Of a DNA stretch of 64,000 bases, positions 1 through 8,135 are shown one piece after another. The notes beneath the pieces are model-generated. The model saw only the letters and a list, made by a program, of their open reading frames with translations, was not told the DNA's origin and made no database searches. Source of the DNA: Thermoplasmata archaeon (GTDB taxonomy: Archaea > Thermoplasmatota > Thermoplasmata > Lutacidiplasmatales > UBA184); NCBI GenBank assembly GCA_028864975.1, contig JAGWLG010000005.1, forward strand, positions 1 to 64,000. The letters run 5' to 3'. Position 1 is the stretch's first letter. Each line of letters starts with the position of its first letter. The position numbers and the translations under genes were made by a program.

Positions 1-107
1 GGGTCCGGGTGACCGACGAGCAGATGGCCACGCTACGACTCGTGCCCCATCGGTTCCACGCTGACTGGAACTACACCATTCGCCCGCGCTCCAAGCGGAC
101 GAAATGA
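1..107 (+). CDS. ISAzo13-type transposase, C-terminal end (cut by window edge)
   Basis: The frame ending at the TGA at 105-107 reads VRVTDEQMATLRLVPHRF followed by HADWNYTIRPRSKRTK. The pattern DxxMAxL...FHxxWNYTIxP is the characteristic tail of ISAzo13 (Rhodopirellula-type, DDE) transposases. The catalytic part lies upstream of the window, so I cannot tell whether the element is intact. The AT-rich stretch just after the stop fits the end of the element. It lies tail to tail with proC, 43 bases away. Confidence 0.72.
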   Translation, partial: VRVTDEQMATLRLVPHRFHADWNYTIRPRSKRTK

Positions 108-131
108 GTCAATTATTTAGTAGCGACACCT
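108..131. mobile_element. Possible right end of the ISAzo13-type element
   Basis: The bases from the transposase stop to about 131 (AATTATTTAGTAGCGACACC and neighbours) are much more AT-rich than their surroundings and sit where the terminal inverted repeat should be. The matching left end is outside the window, so the boundary is a guess. Confidence 0.3.
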
Positions 132-150
132 TATGGGACTTCTGGCCCCC

Positions 151-1080
151 CTAGTGACCCGGTAGCTCCCCGGGCGGGCGGGGACGCCACTTGGCCCCCA
201 GCTCCTGCGAGCGCTTCGTGGCCGCTTCGACGGCGTCGAGGAGCATGGCCTTGAGGCCGCTCTTCTCGAGAGAGTGCAAGGCGGTGATCGCGGTCCCTCC
301 GGGACTTGTGACCAGGTCCCGCAGCTTGGCGGGATGCTCTCCGGTCGCCCGGACGAGCTGAGCCGCACCGACCAGCGTCTGGATCGCGAGTTCCGTGGAG
401 GTCGCGCGGGAGAGCCCCACTTTGACGCCGGCGTCGGAAAGGCCTTCCAGGATCAGGAAGAGGTAGAGCGGCCCGGTGCCCGAGAGCCCGGTCACCGCGT
501 CCATGAGCTCCTCGTCGACCTCGACGACCATCCCGACCGTGGAGAGCAGTGAGCGGGCACGCTCGAGGTCGACCGGACGCGTGGTCTTCCCGCGTGCGAT
601 CGCGGTCGCGCTCGCCTGCACAGATGCGGCGACGTTGGGCATCGCGCGCACAACCCCGATGCCGGGACCGAGCCCCTCCTCGAGGACGGTCGTCGGAACG
701 CCCGCGGCGATCGAGACCACGGTCGTACCCGGGGCGAGTGCGTCCTTCACCTGGGCAAGGACGGAGGGGAGGATCTGGGGTTTGACGGCGAGCACCACGA
801 GCTGGGCCCCCTTGACGGCCTCGAGGTTGGTCTCGGCCACCCGGACGTCCAGTCCGCGGATCCTTTCGCGGAGGCTCCCGGCCTCTCGAGAGCTGACGAC
901 GAGGTGCGGAGCGATCTCGGGCGCCACGGTGAGGATCCCCCGCACGAGCGCGAGCCCCATGTTCCCTCCTCCGAGGATTGCGAGGGTCCCCTCCGCAAAG
1001 GGTGGCGACGACGCACGGTCCCCTCGCTTCGGGCCCGGGGGACGGGCGGGCGAGAGACCTCGGACCGCGTGCCCGGTCAT
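151..1080 (-). CDS. proC: Pyrroline-5-carboxylate reductase
   Basis: Reduces 1-pyrroline-5-carboxylate to L-proline with NAD(P)H, the last step of proline synthesis, in the cytoplasm. The 309-residue product has an N-terminal tail of about 30 residues, then the Rossmann motif LAILGGGNMGLALVRGIL, LAVKPQ, a VVRAMPNVAA segment, and the ProC C-terminal helical domain with LSGTGPLYLF and SPGGTAITALHSLE. All are family hallmarks. The ATG at 1080 is favoured because a TATA-like TTTAAG lies 23-28 nt before it, fitting a leaderless transcript. The TATA box is embedded in a perfect inverted repeat that may be an operator. The divergent neighbour at 1208 has no evident link to proline. Confidence 0.93.
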   Translation of the reverse strand: MTGHAVRGLSPARPPGPKRGDRASSPPFAEGTLAILGGGNMGLALVRGILTVAPEIAPHLVVSSREAGSLRERIRGLDVRVAETNLEAVKGAQLVVLAVKPQILPSVLAQVKDALAPGTTVVSIAAGVPTTVLEEGLGPGIGVVRAMPNVAASVQASATAIARGKTTRPVDLERARSLLSTVGMVVEVDEELMDAVTGLSGTGPLYLFLILEGLSDAGVKVGLSRATSTELAIQTLVGAAQLVRATGEHPAKLRDLVTSPGGTAITALHSLEKSGLKAMLLDAVEAATKRSQELGAKWRPRPPGELPGH

Positions 1081-1096
1081 GGTCGGACCACCGGAA

Positions 1097-1113
1097 GAGC
1101 GTCTTAAACGCTC
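1097..1113 (-). promoter_or_regulatory. proC promoter with palindrome over the TATA box
   Basis: GAGCGT-CTTAA-ACGCTC is a perfect 6-bp inverted repeat. Its centre contains the minus-strand TTTAAG (1103-1108), at TATA distance from the proC ATG. A protein bound here would block TBP/TFB. Confidence 0.5.
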
Positions 1114-1172
1114 CCCGGAACCGGGGCCCCTGCTCGTCGGAAGGCCGGCGAACTTCGCTTGAACCCTTGACC

Positions 1173-1180
1173 TTTATCTA
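1173..1180 (+). promoter_or_regulatory. TATA-like box for the gene at 1208
   Basis: TTTATCTA ends 28 nt before the ATG at 1208, the spacing expected for a leaderless archaeal transcript. Confidence 0.5.
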
Positions 1181-1207
1181 CAAGGCCGACCAAGCCCTGT
1201 CGGACGA

Positions 1208-1819
1208 ATGTCCGACGTACCCTCCGAGGGCACAACGGAGGCCCCTCCCGGCAAGAAGCCGACCCCGTGGTCGGTCCGGAAGATCGTTGAACAGGTGACA
1301 GGGCGCCCCCTGGAGTCGATGCAGGACCCACCGGGGACCCGCCGCGCTCCCCGTCCGGCCCCACCTCCCCGGTCCGAGCCGCCGTTGGAACGGTTCCACG
1401 AGGAGGACGGCCCGGCCCTCTCGGTCCTCGTCGACCCTGACCTTGAGCGAGAGGAGCGCCCCCGTTCCGTTCATGTTGAGGCCGCAGGGGTCGACGAGCT
1501 CGAGAAGGGCCCCGGGCTCCGGGCGTTCCTGCCTGGAGCTCCAAACCCCCCGGTCAGCGGACGAGCGCCCCGGCCCGCTTCCCTACCGTTGACCCGCCCC
1601 CTTCCACGTCAGGTGATCGAGGAGGTGGAGCGAATGCGCGAGGATGAGGGGGAGGCCCCCCTGGGGAGCCCTTCCGCCCACGCGCACGGGTCTCGCGAGC
1701 TCGAACGCGTCTATCTTTCCTACCTGTTGATGCACATGGACCGACTGACCGAACCGGCGCTCAAGTACCTCCGACACGCCGTGGAAGAGGAATGCGAGGA
1801 GCGCGGGATCCGTCCGTAG
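1208..1819 (+). CDS. Hypothetical proline-rich protein
   Basis: I do not recognise this 203-residue protein. Residues 1-140 are rich in Pro, Arg, Glu and Ser and look disordered. The last 60 or so residues (VIEEVERMRED, then LERVYLSYLLMHMDRL and LKYLRHAVEEECEERG) would form amphipathic helices and probably the only folded part. There is no signal peptide or membrane segment, so it is likely cytoplasmic. The start is supported by the TATA-like box 28 nt upstream. It is divergent from proC and convergent with the small membrane gene after it. Codon usage is like the neighbours, so I think it is a real gene of unknown role. Confidence 0.6.
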   Translation: MSDVPSEGTTEAPPGKKPTPWSVRKIVEQVTGRPLESMQDPPGTRRAPRPAPPPRSEPPLERFHEEDGPALSVLVDPDLEREERPRSVHVEAAGVDELEKGPGLRAFLPGAPNPPVSGRAPRPASLPLTRPLPRQVIEEVERMREDEGEAPLGSPSAHAHGSRELERVYLSYLLMHMDRLTEPALKYLRHAVEEECEERGIRP

Positions 1820-1870
1820 TTCGACCGTGAGCGGTCCGCCTATCGCCGGGTCGGGCCGTTCATCCGATGC

Positions 1871-2101
1871 TCAAGGTCGAGCGAAGAGCCCGACGAGGGC
1901 GTGCTCGAGCACGTAGGGGGGCTCGATAGGGGTTGCCCCCGTTTGATGCACGAACAAGAATCGGTAGACTAGCATCCCACCGATCATGAGCGCGATGATG
2001 AGGGCGAAGAGGATCCCGAACGCGATGGGGTTGTCCGAGTACGGGTCCATCCACCACGGCCACCCGCTCTCGCGCGAGGGAGCGTAGGTCAGGTCCTCCA
2101 T
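1871..2101 (-). CDS. Small single-span membrane protein
   Basis: A 76-residue product starting MEDLTYAPSRESGWPWWMDP, with one strong membrane segment (IAFGILFALIIALMIGGMLVYRFLF, about residues 25-50) and a short tail. I chose the ATG at 2101 rather than an upstream start because a purine-rich GGAGGGG lies a few bases before it and the upstream extension is basic and unlike a protein N-terminus. The aromatic, acidic N-terminus followed by a single span suggests a small accessory subunit or anchor. The family is not recognised. Confidence 0.55.
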   Translation of the reverse strand: MEDLTYAPSRESGWPWWMDPYSDNPIAFGILFALIIALMIGGMLVYRFLFVHQTGATPIEPPYVLEHALVGLFARP

Positions 2102-2230
2102 CGGCGGTGTCCCACCCCTCCGGGGAAGATAACGCTCGCGTGGGAGCGCGCCTCTCCGTGAGGGTGCAGCGTGGGGCACGCTTTTACAGGGGACCAGGGT
2201 ACGGCCCCCGTCGTGTCTGGCGCATCCGGG

Positions 2231-3745
2231 ATGACCGTCACCTGCCCCAAATGCAAGCAGGGCGAGATGGTGAAGCTCTCCACGGGTTGGACCTGCAATG
2301 CCTGCGGATATGCCCCCTTCAGCAAGGGTTCCGGCTCCTCCGGGACGAGCTCATCCTCCTCGGGCCCGATCATTGGGGTCCCCGCGAGCACCCCATCGAC
2401 CTCTGCCCCCGTAGGGACCGCGAGCAGCGAGGCGCTCCCGGCGACGCCGCCCGCGAACTCGCCAATGGACCCGGGGGCGCCCGCTCCTTCATCGCCTTCG
2501 TTCGCCCCCCCCACGTCGTTCGCCCCGAACCCCGTCCCGCCTCCCGGTCCTCCGCCGGCGACCGCGCCAGGCTACACGAGTTACGCTCCTCCCCCGCGCC
2601 CGCTCTCGCCCCCTTACCTGCCGCCACCCCCGAACGCCTACCCGTCGGGTCCGGGGGGGGTGGCGCCGGGCTATGCCCCCCTTCCCCCCTCCTCCGCGGG
2701 GTACGGAGCGGGAGCTGCAACCTCAGCCGCCGATCCCACCTCGAATCCGCTGGCAGGGCCGTCATCCATCTCCCGTTCGCGCATGGGCTTCGCTCCGCGA
2801 CCTGCGGTCCCCCCACCTCCCACAAATCCAACGTTCTCACCTCCACCAGCTGCTCCCACGCCGCCACCACCACCGCCGCCGAGCGCGCCACCTGTTGGGG
2901 CGGGGTCGCCGTATCCCCCGGTCGCTCCTTCCCCCTCCTCCTCGATGGGTGGCTACCTCGCCCCGTCAGCGCCCCCCATGATGCCGCCCCCTCCGTCAGC
3001 ACCCGCAGCCCCTCCGGGCCCTCCGGGGATCCCGCCCCCGTCGCCCATCGCTTTTCCCCCTCCTCCCTCCTCGCCTCCGACGGGGACCCCCCCTCCCTCC
3101 ACGTTCTCGCCTCCCTCCGATCTCGGAGGGGTCGCGGCCCCCACCTTCGCTCCGCCAGCGCCCCCCGTCGGGGGTCCCTCCAAGTCCCTCTTCCTCTACG
3201 TCGAGCGGCAGGCGCTGTACGAGACGCTCACCTGGCGCCCGGCAGGAGGGGGGGTGCGCTTCTCGCGCGACATCCCCCTGCGCATCCTGCCCCCGGGGGA
3301 ACCGATCGCGGTCGAGTTCTTCGCGCAGAACCAAGGCGCGGCCCCGTTGTCGGTCACCTACTACGTCGTCCTGACCAACGTCAACCTCCAGGGCACCCGG
3401 CTGCAAGCGGATTCGCTCGACATCCCCGTCGGGAGCGTCCTGGACGTCACGCACACGCTCGCGGCGAAGCTCCAACCGGGAGAGTACTCGATCACCGTCT
3501 TCTGCGTCCCGCGTGCCGGGGCGGGTCGAACGCAGGACCCTGCCTCCTTCCCGGCCCTCGCCCCTGTGGACGGGACCATCCCCCCTGGGCTCCCTTCCCT
3601 CTACGACGTGATCAAGGTCCGGGAGGAGGTCCCCTGCCCGAGCTGCGGCGGGCGGCTCCTGTGGACCCCCGCGAGCATGGGGGGACGGCCGCGGGCCTGG
3701 GTCTGCGGTCGCTGTGCGCACCGGGTCGAGACCGGGATCCTCTAA
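2231..3745 (+). CDS. Double zinc-ribbon protein with long proline-rich linker
   Basis: A 504-residue product. The N-terminal zinc ribbon has C5xxC8 and C22xxC25 (TCPKCKQG, then WTCNACGYAPF). A very Pro/Ser/Ala-rich, surely disordered linker of roughly 290 residues follows. Next comes a beta-rich domain of about 110 residues starting SLFLYVERQALYETLTWRP, and last a second zinc ribbon (CPSCGGRLLW...WVCGRCAHRVETG). There is no membrane segment, so it is probably cytoplasmic. A shorter paralogue with the same order of domains is at 34918-35697. The ATG at 2231 directly precedes the first ribbon, and a TATA-like CTTTTA lies about 50 nt upstream. Function unknown; two ribbons around a beta domain suggest a scaffold or nucleic-acid/protein binder. 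Confidence 0.7.
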   Translation: MTVTCPKCKQGEMVKLSTGWTCNACGYAPFSKGSGSSGTSSSSSGPIIGVPASTPSTSAPVGTASSEALPATPPANSPMDPGAPAPSSPSFAPPTSFAPNPVPPPGPPPATAPGYTSYAPPPRPLSPPYLPPPPNAYPSGPGGVAPGYAPLPPSSAGYGAGAATSAADPTSNPLAGPSSISRSRMGFAPRPAVPPPPTNPTFSPPPAAPTPPPPPPPSAPPVGAGSPYPPVAPSPSSSMGGYLAPSAPPMMPPPPSAPAAPPGPPGIPPPSPIAFPPPPSSPPTGTPPPSTFSPPSDLGGVAAPTFAPPAPPVGGPSKSLFLYVERQALYETLTWRPAGGGVRFSRDIPLRILPPGEPIAVEFFAQNQGAAPLSVTYYVVLTNVNLQGTRLQADSLDIPVGSVLDVTHTLAAKLQPGEYSITVFCVPRAGAGRTQDPASFPALAPVDGTIPPGLPSLYDVIKVREEVPCPSCGGRLLWTPASMGGRPRAWVCGRCAHRVETGIL

Positions 3746-4728
3746 GGAACGGCGGTCGAGGTGGTCCCCTCGTGCCCTCCGCTGGAGGGAGGTAGTGGGA
3801 GATGGAAGTCCTTCCGTTGCAGCCCCTCGACGAGGCCGATCTTGGGTGAGAAGCCGAGAGATGCCCGAGCCGCACGGAGGTCCGCGAACGCGTTGACGGA
3901 GGGGCCGGGGGGCGGGTCGACCGAGACCGGTTCCAGGTCCAGGCGTCCCAGCGCGGCCGCGACGGCCTCGGCCGCCGTTCGAAGGGAAGTGCCGACCCCC
4001 GTTCCCACGTTGGCTACGGTCCAGTTCGCGACCTTGCGCTCGAGGGCGAGGCGCAGCGCCTCGACCCCATCCTCCACGTGCACGAAGTCCCGCAGGAGCT
4101 CCCCGCTCCCGTGGACCTGCGGAGGGCGGCCGGAAGCGACCTCACGTCCGAAGAGGGCGAGCACCCCCGGGGTCCGGCTCGTGATGCGACCGGGTCCGTA
4201 GACGTGGAAGAAGCGAAGGACCACCGCATGGAGGGCCCCTTGCTCCGCGAACACGCGGACGAGCGCCTCGGCCGAGGCCTTCGAAGCACCGACGAGGCTC
4301 ACGGGTCCCGGCGGTCGCCCCTCGGAGAGCGGCGGCGCCCCCGTCGATCCGTAGACCGAGCAGGAGGAGGCGAGCACGACCCTTGGGACCTTGAGGTCCT
4401 GACAGGCGCGCATGAGCGCCAGCGTGCCTTGCGTGTTCACGCCGAACCCTTCCGTCGGATCGTTCGCCGAAACTGGTCGGTCGGCGAGGTGGACCACCGC
4501 TTCGCAATCGCGCACCGCACGGCGCAGAAGGGCCTCATCACGAACATCGCCTCGGAAGAGGAGCTCGGGGGCGAGCTCGCGGGGGAGGTTCCCCTCCGGG
4601 GCGCCGGAGAGGTCGTCGAGGAGACGGACCTCCACGCCAAGGGTCCGCAATCGCCGAGCGAGGTGCGACCCAAGGAATCCGGCCCCTCCCGTGATGAGGA
4701 CACGACCCGGTCGCGGCACGAGCACCAC
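3742..4728 (-). CDS. NAD-dependent epimerase/dehydratase-like protein, catalytic Tyr replaced
   Basis: An extended short-chain dehydrogenase (GalE-like) of about 328 residues. The Rossmann motif ITGGAGFLGSHL is at residues 13-24, an acidic pair LLDDLSG follows, and the SCS of the active site is at 123-125. The YxxxK motif reads VGASK: Val147 stands where the catalytic Tyr should be and Lys151 is kept. Changing a Tyr codon to this GTC needs two substitutions. The RDFVHVEDGVEALRLAL and VANVGTG segments are those of nucleotide-sugar epimerases. It starts with a run of GTG codons next to the divergent flippase gene, so the exact start is uncertain. The glycan context suggests a role in sugar-nucleotide handling, but the missing Tyr argues against normal epimerase chemistry. 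Confidence 0.8.
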   Translation of the reverse strand: MVLVPRPGRVLITGGAGFLGSHLARRLRTLGVEVRLLDDLSGAPEGNLPRELAPELLFRGDVRDEALLRRAVRDCEAVVHLADRPVSANDPTEGFGVNTQGTLALMRACQDLKVPRVVLASSCSVYGSTGAPPLSEGRPPGPVSLVGASKASAEALVRVFAEQGALHAVVLRFFHVYGPGRITSRTPGVLALFGREVASGRPPQVHGSGELLRDFVHVEDGVEALRLALERKVANWTVANVGTGVGTSLRTAAEAVAAALGRLDLEPVSVDPPPGPSVNAFADLRAARASLGFSPKIGLVEGLQRKDFHLPLPPSSGGHEGTTSTAVP

Positions 4729-4798
4729 CACGGGCCGTGACGGAAAACTCTGATGCGGAAAGCGTCAGGTCCTGCCGCCCACCGGTCGGGTCCTCGAG

Positions 4799-4805
4799 TT
4801 TAAGG
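4799..4805 (+). promoter_or_regulatory. TATA-like box for the flippase gene
   Basis: TTTAAGG, 22-28 nt before an in-frame GTG at 4827. This favours that GTG over the GTG at 4737 as the start of the flippase. Confidence 0.45.
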
Positions 4806-4826
4806 TGGGGCACCTCTGAGCCGGCC

Positions 4827-6767
4827 GTGCCCTCTGCGCCCGCCACGTCCTCCGAGGCCCCCAAGACCCCCGGTGGGCCGAACGGCCGGAACGGAGGGCC
4901 CAACGACCGACATCCGCTCCAAAGCCTGGGGCACGGCTCGGTCGTGACCCTGATCGGTCAGATCATCCTAGTCGGAGCCACCTTCGGCGCTCGGGTCCTG
5001 ACGGTCACTCCCCTGGGCTCGACGTTGTACGGAGACCTCGCGCTCGGTCTGGCCCTGAGCGGTCTCCTCTCGAACCTAGGGTCGCTGGGCGTCCCCACGG
5101 CGGTCGCCCGACAGCTCGCCCATACCACCGACCTCAAGGAGCGACGCGCGCTCGTGGCCCATGCGCTGGGCCTGGTCCTCCCCGCGGCCCTGATCACCGC
5201 GGCGGTCATCTTCCTCGCCGCGGACGCGCTCTCCCCCCTCGTAACGAAGGGGCAACGCGTGCCCATCGTCTACCAGTTCCTGGCGGCCTACATCGGCTTC
5301 GGCCTCCTCACCCAGACGTTCACCTCCTTCTTCCAGGGGAACGAGGACGCCCTCCCGAACTCCATCTTCAACCAGGTCCTCAATCCCTGCCTCGCCCTCG
5401 CGTTCCTCTTCCTCTTCTTCGGCCCTCCGACCGCGGTGGGGGCTTCCGCCCTCGCCCTGCTCCACCTCCAGCGGATGTCGCTCCAGTCCGCGCTCACCGC
5501 CTACGTCATCGCGGCGGGTTTCACGCTCGTGGCCACGGTCGCTTACACGCTCTCCCCCTTGGGGCATCCGTGGCGGCGCGGCGACCGGGCGCAGGAGGCT
5601 CACCCCACCGAGCGAAAGCCCTCGACCTACGCCGCGCTTCTCAGCTTCTCCCTCCCCCTCGCACTCGTTGGGCTCGCGACCTCGGCGGTGGGGACGGCGG
5701 ACACTCTGGTGCTGGGGGCGCTCTCCGGAGCGAGCCCGGCGGGCGCCTACGGGGCGGTCCTCCCGCTCTCCCGGCTCGTGGCGCTCGCGGTCGCGGCCCT
5801 GGGCTACATCATGATCCCCGTGGCCTCGCGCCTCCACCGCGTCGGCGACACGGTCGAGCTCGGACGGAGCTACGCCACGATCACGAAGTGGATCATGCTC
5901 GCCTCGCTCCCGTTCTTCCTGATCTTCTTCCTGCTCCCCGCCGCCTCCCTGACCTTCGTTTTCGGTCCCAATTTCCTCTCGCTATCCGGGTACGGCCAAG
6001 CCCCGCTCCTGCTCCAGATCACCTGCATCGGGGGGTTCGCGGTCACGTTGCTTGGGCCGGCCTCGTCGGTGCTCGTGGGGCTTGGGAAGCTGCGTCTCCT
6101 GGTCATCGACACCTTCGTCAGCGCCGCGGTCGATGTCGGGGTCTCCCTGGCCCTCGTGCCGATCTGGGGCTCGGTGGGCGCGGCCATCGCCTTCTCGGTC
6201 GCGACGGTCCTGCTGCCCGCCCTCTGTGTCCTCCAGACCTACTACATGGCCCGGGTACACCCCTTCACGCTCGCCGTGGCCAAGCCCGTCCTCGCGACGC
6301 TCGTTCCCGGGGTGCTCCTGGTCGAGCTCCTGGTGGGCCCCTTGGGGGTGCACCCGCACGGGGTGGAGCTCATGGCGCTCTTCGCCCTGTTCTTCGGGGG
6401 CTACCTGCTCGCGGTCCCGCTCACACGAAGCATCGAAGCCGGGGACCACCATCTTCTGCTGGTCGTCGAAGGGTACCTGGGCCGGCCCCTGTCATTTGTG
6501 CGCCGCTTCGGAAGGCGCTTCATCCCACCCGAGCCCGCACCGTCCTGCCCCCTTCCCATGGCCGGGACGAGCACGCTATCCGATTCCAGCACCGGGGGCG
6601 GGGCCGTACCCGATCGAGCACCCCTGGATCCGACGGCGAACGAGGAATCGCTTTCAACCGACCTGACCTGGGGTCCTCACCGGTATGGCGACGGAGCTGG
6701 GCCCGGAAGAGGTCGCGCAGCGGTTGAAGGAAGGTTCGACGGTCCCCCTCCTCCTGGACGTTCGTGA
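4827..6767 (+). CDS. Wzx-type polysaccharide flippase (MATE/MVF superfamily)
   Basis: A membrane protein of about 646 residues with 12-14 predicted spans, beginning near GSVVTLIGQIILVGATFGAR and followed by the gated repeats typical of lipid-linked oligosaccharide flippases (DLALGLALSGLLSNLGSLG; TADTLVLGALSG). It would move lipid-carried glycan units across the membrane, matching the glycosyltransferases downstream. The N-terminal 40 and the C-terminal 90 residues are Pro/Ser/Gly-rich and probably disordered. I prefer the GTG at 4827 (TATA 22 nt before it); an earlier GTG at 4737 would add 30 residues. The 3' end overlaps the rhodanese gene by 83 bases in another frame, so the end of the tail is less certain. 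Confidence 0.82.
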   Translation: MPSAPATSSEAPKTPGGPNGRNGGPNDRHPLQSLGHGSVVTLIGQIILVGATFGARVLTVTPLGSTLYGDLALGLALSGLLSNLGSLGVPTAVARQLAHTTDLKERRALVAHALGLVLPAALITAAVIFLAADALSPLVTKGQRVPIVYQFLAAYIGFGLLTQTFTSFFQGNEDALPNSIFNQVLNPCLALAFLFLFFGPPTAVGASALALLHLQRMSLQSALTAYVIAAGFTLVATVAYTLSPLGHPWRRGDRAQEAHPTERKPSTYAALLSFSLPLALVGLATSAVGTADTLVLGALSGASPAGAYGAVLPLSRLVALAVAALGYIMIPVASRLHRVGDTVELGRSYATITKWIMLASLPFFLIFFLLPAASLTFVFGPNFLSLSGYGQAPLLLQITCIGGFAVTLLGPASSVLVGLGKLRLLVIDTFVSAAVDVGVSLALVPIWGSVGAAIAFSVATVLLPALCVLQTYYMARVHPFTLAVAKPVLATLVPGVLLVELLVGPLGVHPHGVELMALFALFFGGYLLAVPLTRSIEAGDHHLLLVVEGYLGRPLSFVRRFGRRFIPPEPAPSCPLPMAGTSTLSDSSTGGGAVPDRAPLDPTANEESLSTDLTWGPHRYGDGAGPGRGRAAVEGRFDGPPPPGRS

Positions 6768-7011
6768 GACCTGGGAGCGCGAGATCTCCTGCATCGAACC
6801 TTCGGTCCATATCCCGATGAACTCGGTGCCGGAGCGACTCCATGAGCTTCCCCGCGACCGGACGGTCATCGTCTACTGCCATCACGGGTCTCGCTCCGCG
6901 ATGGTCGCGGCGTATCTGGAGACGGAAGGGTTCTCCCGGGTCGTCAATCTGCGGGGCGGGATCGACGCCTGGTCGGCGTGCGTGGACCCCCGTGTCGTGC
7001 GCTACGGCTGA
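6685..7011 (+). CDS. Single-domain rhodanese-like protein
   Basis: A 108-residue rhodanese fold: VPLLLDVRETWEREISCI near the N-terminus, then VIVYCHHGSRSAMVAAYLE with the active-site Cys65 at the start of the six-residue loop, then VVNLRGGIDAW. This is the normal size for a free-standing domain that carries sulfane sulfur. It begins inside the 3' end of the flippase gene (83-base overlap), so the two may be co-transcribed, but a metabolic link is not obvious. The partner that donates or accepts sulfur is not visible here. Confidence 0.88.
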   Translation: MATELGPEEVAQRLKEGSTVPLLLDVRETWEREISCIEPSVHIPMNSVPERLHELPRDRTVIVYCHHGSRSAMVAAYLETEGFSRVVNLRGGIDAWSACVDPRVVRYG

Positions 7012-7107
7012 GCCGTTCTCCGTCCCAGCCGCCCCGCCGTTCGGCCCGACGGTGCCCGAGGGTATTAGAAAGTCCTCCGAAGAAGGCCCGCCTCAGTGGC
7101 CGGTTCC

Positions 7108-7117
7108 TTTATGTATA
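7108..7117 (+). promoter_or_regulatory. TATA-like box for the PKD protein at 7141
   Basis: TTTATGTATA, the most AT-rich stretch in the region, ends 23 nt before the ATG at 7141 and points to a leaderless mRNA. Confidence 0.6.
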
Positions 7118-7140
7118 GGTGCGCCCCATCGACTCCTACT

Positions 7141-7962
7141 ATGTCCCGCCCGATCCTTCACCGGAACTCGGAGCGTCCGATCTGGGGAGCTCGTCTCATC
7201 GCGGGGGGGGGACTTCTTGTCGCCCTGCTGGCCGCGAGCATCGTCGGGTATGGTCATGCCATCCCCGGCGTGAACTTCTGCTACACGAGCTGCCAGATCA
7301 CGGTCTCCGCGGGGGTCGCGAACGGCGGGAGCACGAGCTCCTCGAACGCGCCCTTCACCGTGTCCTTCGCAGGATCGGCCTCCGGCGGAACGGCTCCGTA
7401 CAGCTGGTCGTGGAACTTCGGCGACGGCTCTAGTTCGACCCAGCAGAACCCAACCCATACCTTTGCCCAGACCGGGTCGTTCAACGTGGTGCTGACGGTC
7501 CAGGATGCGGGGGGGAACACCGGGCACTCCACGACCGTATCGATCCAAGTCGGGGTCCAGCAGAACAGTAACCCCACCACCGACACCGGCACCCTCGCGA
7601 TTCTAGTGGCGGGGGTTGTGATTGCGGCCGTGGTGGCGATCGCGGTGGTCCTCCTGATCCTCCAGAAGCGCAAGCGCGCCCAGATGGCCGCCGCGGACTC
7701 CGGGGCGATGGCGCCCTCCGCTTACGAGGCCCCACCCGTTGGAGGTTATGCGTACTCGCCTCAGCCCCCAGCGCAGGACCCGACCTCTATGGAACCTTCC
7801 GCTGGTGCCGGGGCCGACGGGGCCGTCCTCCCCCCTCCTCCCTCCTCGGACGATATCCCGGCGACTGGGGCCACCCAACCTCCTATGTCACCACCGCCTC
7901 CTCCGTCCTCGGATGATATCCCGGCGAGTCCGCCGTCCACCGCGCCGTCGCTCCCGCAATGA
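7141..7962 (+). CDS. Membrane-anchored single-PKD surface protein
   Basis: A 273-residue protein. An N-terminal hydrophobic signal/anchor (ARLIAGGGLLVALLAASIVG) comes first. One PKD domain follows (APFTVSFAGSASGGTAPYSW, WNFGDGSSSTQQNPTHTF, VVLTVQDAGGN). A transmembrane helix (LAILVAGVVIAAVVAIAVVLLIL) is next, and then a cytoplasmic tail full of Pro with a repeated PPPPSSDDIPA unit. PKD domains mediate protein or carbohydrate contacts outside the cell. I chose the ATG at 7141 because of the TATA-like box directly upstream. The repeated acidic-proline motif in the tail (at least twice) could dock an intracellular partner; that part is inference. Confidence 0.75.
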   Translation: MSRPILHRNSERPIWGARLIAGGGLLVALLAASIVGYGHAIPGVNFCYTSCQITVSAGVANGGSTSSSNAPFTVSFAGSASGGTAPYSWSWNFGDGSSSTQQNPTHTFAQTGSFNVVLTVQDAGGNTGHSTTVSIQVGVQQNSNPTTDTGTLAILVAGVVIAAVVAIAVVLLILQKRKRAQMAAADSGAMAPSAYEAPPVGGYAYSPQPPAQDPTSMEPSAGAGADGAVLPPPPSSDDIPATGATQPPMSPPPPPSSDDIPASPPSTAPSLPQ

Positions 7963-8135
7963 CCTTGCCTCGGGGTGCACTCCCGGGCGAGTTCAAGTGA
8001 CGCCAGAGGTCTGGCGGCCTGAGAAGGGCATCCCACGAGCTCTTGGTCTAATACGGGCTCGGCCTTTCCCCGGCCAGGCCGTGGAGACCCTCCTGTGCCA
8101 ACTCCCTTCTGCTGAGGAGGAACGCCGCCCCTAAC

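Noticed and set aside
2107-3795. Long plus-strand frame over the zinc-ribbon gene
   Set aside because: Low-complexity Arg/Pro/Ser sequence; the frame at 2231-3745 contains both zinc ribbons and explains the region.
4737-4826. Longer N-terminus for the flippase (GTG at 4737)
   Set aside because: A TATA-like box lies inside this extension at the right distance from the GTG at 4827, and the added residues are not flippase-like.
5076-5837. Minus-strand frame inside the flippase gene
   Set aside because: Arg/Glu/Gly-only composition typical of antisense reading of a membrane-protein gene.
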